From an uncultured Kangiella sp. (lineage in GTDB: Bacteria > Pseudomonadota > Gammaproteobacteria > Enterobacterales > DSM-103792), in assembly GCA_946481205.1 (NCBI GenBank), contig CAMLNB010000088.1, positions 1 through 13,544 on the forward strand: 13,544 bases of DNA, in the 5' to 3' direction. The notes under the pieces were generated by a model. It made no database searches. It was given only the letters and a program-made list of their open reading frames with translations, and was not told the DNA's origin. Both the position numbers and the translations under genes were made by a program. Below are positions 12,747-13,544 of the stretch, piece after piece (the stretch's first letter is position 1; every line of letters begins with the position of its first letter).

Positions 12747-13544
12747 GGCAGCTTGATCACTCCAATGCCCCAAGGCAGGAAATCGAGCAAGACATCAAAT
12801 GCCTCGCGTTCGATGTGCAGGCGCCAACCATCCGGCTCGGCACGTAGAAGTCCGGGCCGTTGCAAGAATGACAAGCGCAAACCGGTCGCGGAGGTTTGTT
12901 TCAACGCCGACCAATGGCCGATGACGGCGTTCAGCAATTGATCTATCTCCGCCTTGTCTTGATCCGACAGTAAACCCTCGGCAACGGGTAATGATGCGTC
13001 GACCGCCAAACCGAGCAGGAGCTTGATCGTGCCGCATTCATGCTCGGCAATGGCTTCGCTGCCGGTCGCAAGAAAATGCAACAACGCCGAGGCATGTGGT
13101 AGTTGCCACGGCGAGAGCCGCGACTCTGTCATCGCCCACACACCGCAGGCGCGAAACAACTGAGGTAAAAACGGATGCAGCAGAACAAGGCCGGCATGCA
13201 AGACCAGCACTGAAGCACTCGCAGCATCCGTCTTGGTGTACGGCAACACTGGCTGCGAACTTGCGGCAGCCTGCAACAGTGCAGCATGCAAACTTGGTTT
13301 TGCTTCAGGACCCGCTGCGGCAACTTCGGACATCGGCGATAGCAGCGACGCACCAACGGCAATTGCCGTTTGCTGAGGCGGAACCCTTTCGCCCCGTTCC
13401 AGCCATTGCAGCAACGCGGTCGGCGGCGCTTGCTGCGTTATTTCGGCTGGCAAAACCGTAGCGCGGATAACGTCATCGAGATCTGCTGTGGTCACCGAGC
13501 TTGATCCTGAGGAATGCAGATGCTGCCACAACCGCAGTGCCAGC
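12713..13544 (-). CDS. Contractile injection system tape-measure family protein (CIS_TMP), C-terminal part
   Basis: There are 276 visible residues, open to the right edge; the N-terminal part lies outside. The TTG at 13531 is unlikely to be the true start because the frame continues upstream as in longer family members. Landmarks are VLVLHAGLVLLHPFLPQLFRACGV, LLHFLATGSEAIAEHECGTIKLLLGL, IDQLLNAVIGHWSALKQTSATGLRLSFLQR and the end PWGIGVIKLPWMTDAIHTAW. These are the family's recurrent core: AGLVLLHPFLP, a hinge with H-E, LLxAVIxHWxxLKxTS, LRxxFLxRxG and LPWxIxxIKLPWM. The family is annotated as the eCIS tape-measure protein (Afp14-like), which fixes particle length, though direct proof exists for few members. 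It overlaps the ATPase start by 34 bases, and that conserved gene pair is itself a signature of eCIS clusters. Confidence 0.9.
   Translation of the reverse strand, partial: LALRLWQHLHSSGSSSVTTADLDDVIRATVLPAEITQQAPPTALLQWLERGERVPPQQTAIAVGASLLSPMSEVAAAGPEAKPSLHAALLQAAASSQPVLPYTKTDAASASVLVLHAGLVLLHPFLPQLFRACGVWAMTESRLSPWQLPHASALLHFLATGSEAIAEHECGTIKLLLGLAVDASLPVAEGLLSDQDKAEIDQLLNAVIGHWSALKQTSATGLRLSFLQRPGLLRAEPDGWRLHIEREAFDVLLDFLPWGIGVIKLPWMTDAIHTAW

Noticed and set aside
1..13544. tRNA, rRNA, insertion sequence or integrase traces
   Set aside because: No tRNA arm pattern, rRNA sequence, transposase frame or terminal inverted repeats with target duplication were seen, so I have no sequence evidence of how the eCIS region arrived.

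Overview
The window looks like a chromosomal stretch of a free-living gammaproteobacterium. The evidence is moderately high GC, a polyamine/beta-alanine catabolism cluster of the Pseudomonas/Escherichia type, a DUF502 membrane protein, a MAPEG protein, and what I read as a Csr/Rsm-type regulatory RNA. No phylogenetic marker gene is present, so the genus cannot be named from this sequence.

Left part (1-2133, minus strand): the N-terminal end of a MAPEG membrane protein, a 65-residue two-helix membrane protein started at GTG by a strong AGGAGG, a perfect hairpin terminator, and a PuuC-type aldehyde dehydrogenase. Centre-left (2353-6140): a PuuR-like XRE-cupin regulator (minus) diverges from a beta-alanine/omega-amino-acid:pyruvate aminotransferase (plus). 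This is followed by a CoA-acylating methylmalonate/malonate-semialdehyde dehydrogenase and a clear terminator. Together these genes can oxidise an aminoaldehyde from polyamine breakdown to an omega-amino acid such as beta-alanine, transaminate it to malonate semialdehyde, and convert that to acetyl-CoA. Several dyad-symmetric sites lie in the control regions and are candidate operators or leader hairpins.

Middle (6191-7317, minus strand): a small Ala/Pro/Glu repeat lipoprotein whose gene carries three near-identical 30-bp repeats, then a DUF502 membrane protein. The gap at 7318-7754 is not empty. On the minus strand, about 7554 to 7423, it carries a very good candidate for a CsrA/RsmA-sequestering small RNA (CsrB/RsmX/RsmY/RsmZ class): seven GGA motifs, three hairpins whose 5-nt loops are AGGAC, AGGAC and AGGGA, a TACAAT -10 box and a 12-bp terminator.

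Right part (7755-13544, minus strand): the distal end of an extracellular contractile injection system (eCIS) operon. In transcription order it holds the C-terminal part of the tape-measure-family protein (runs off the window), the AAA+ ATPase, and a 1194-residue DUF4157 protein that ends in an HNH-nuclease-like motif. The last is best read as a cargo toxin loaded into the particle. Tube, sheath and baseplate genes must lie beyond the right edge if the cluster is complete. The most interesting signals are the putative HNH-tipped eCIS effector and the CsrA-sponge-like RNA directly downstream of it.
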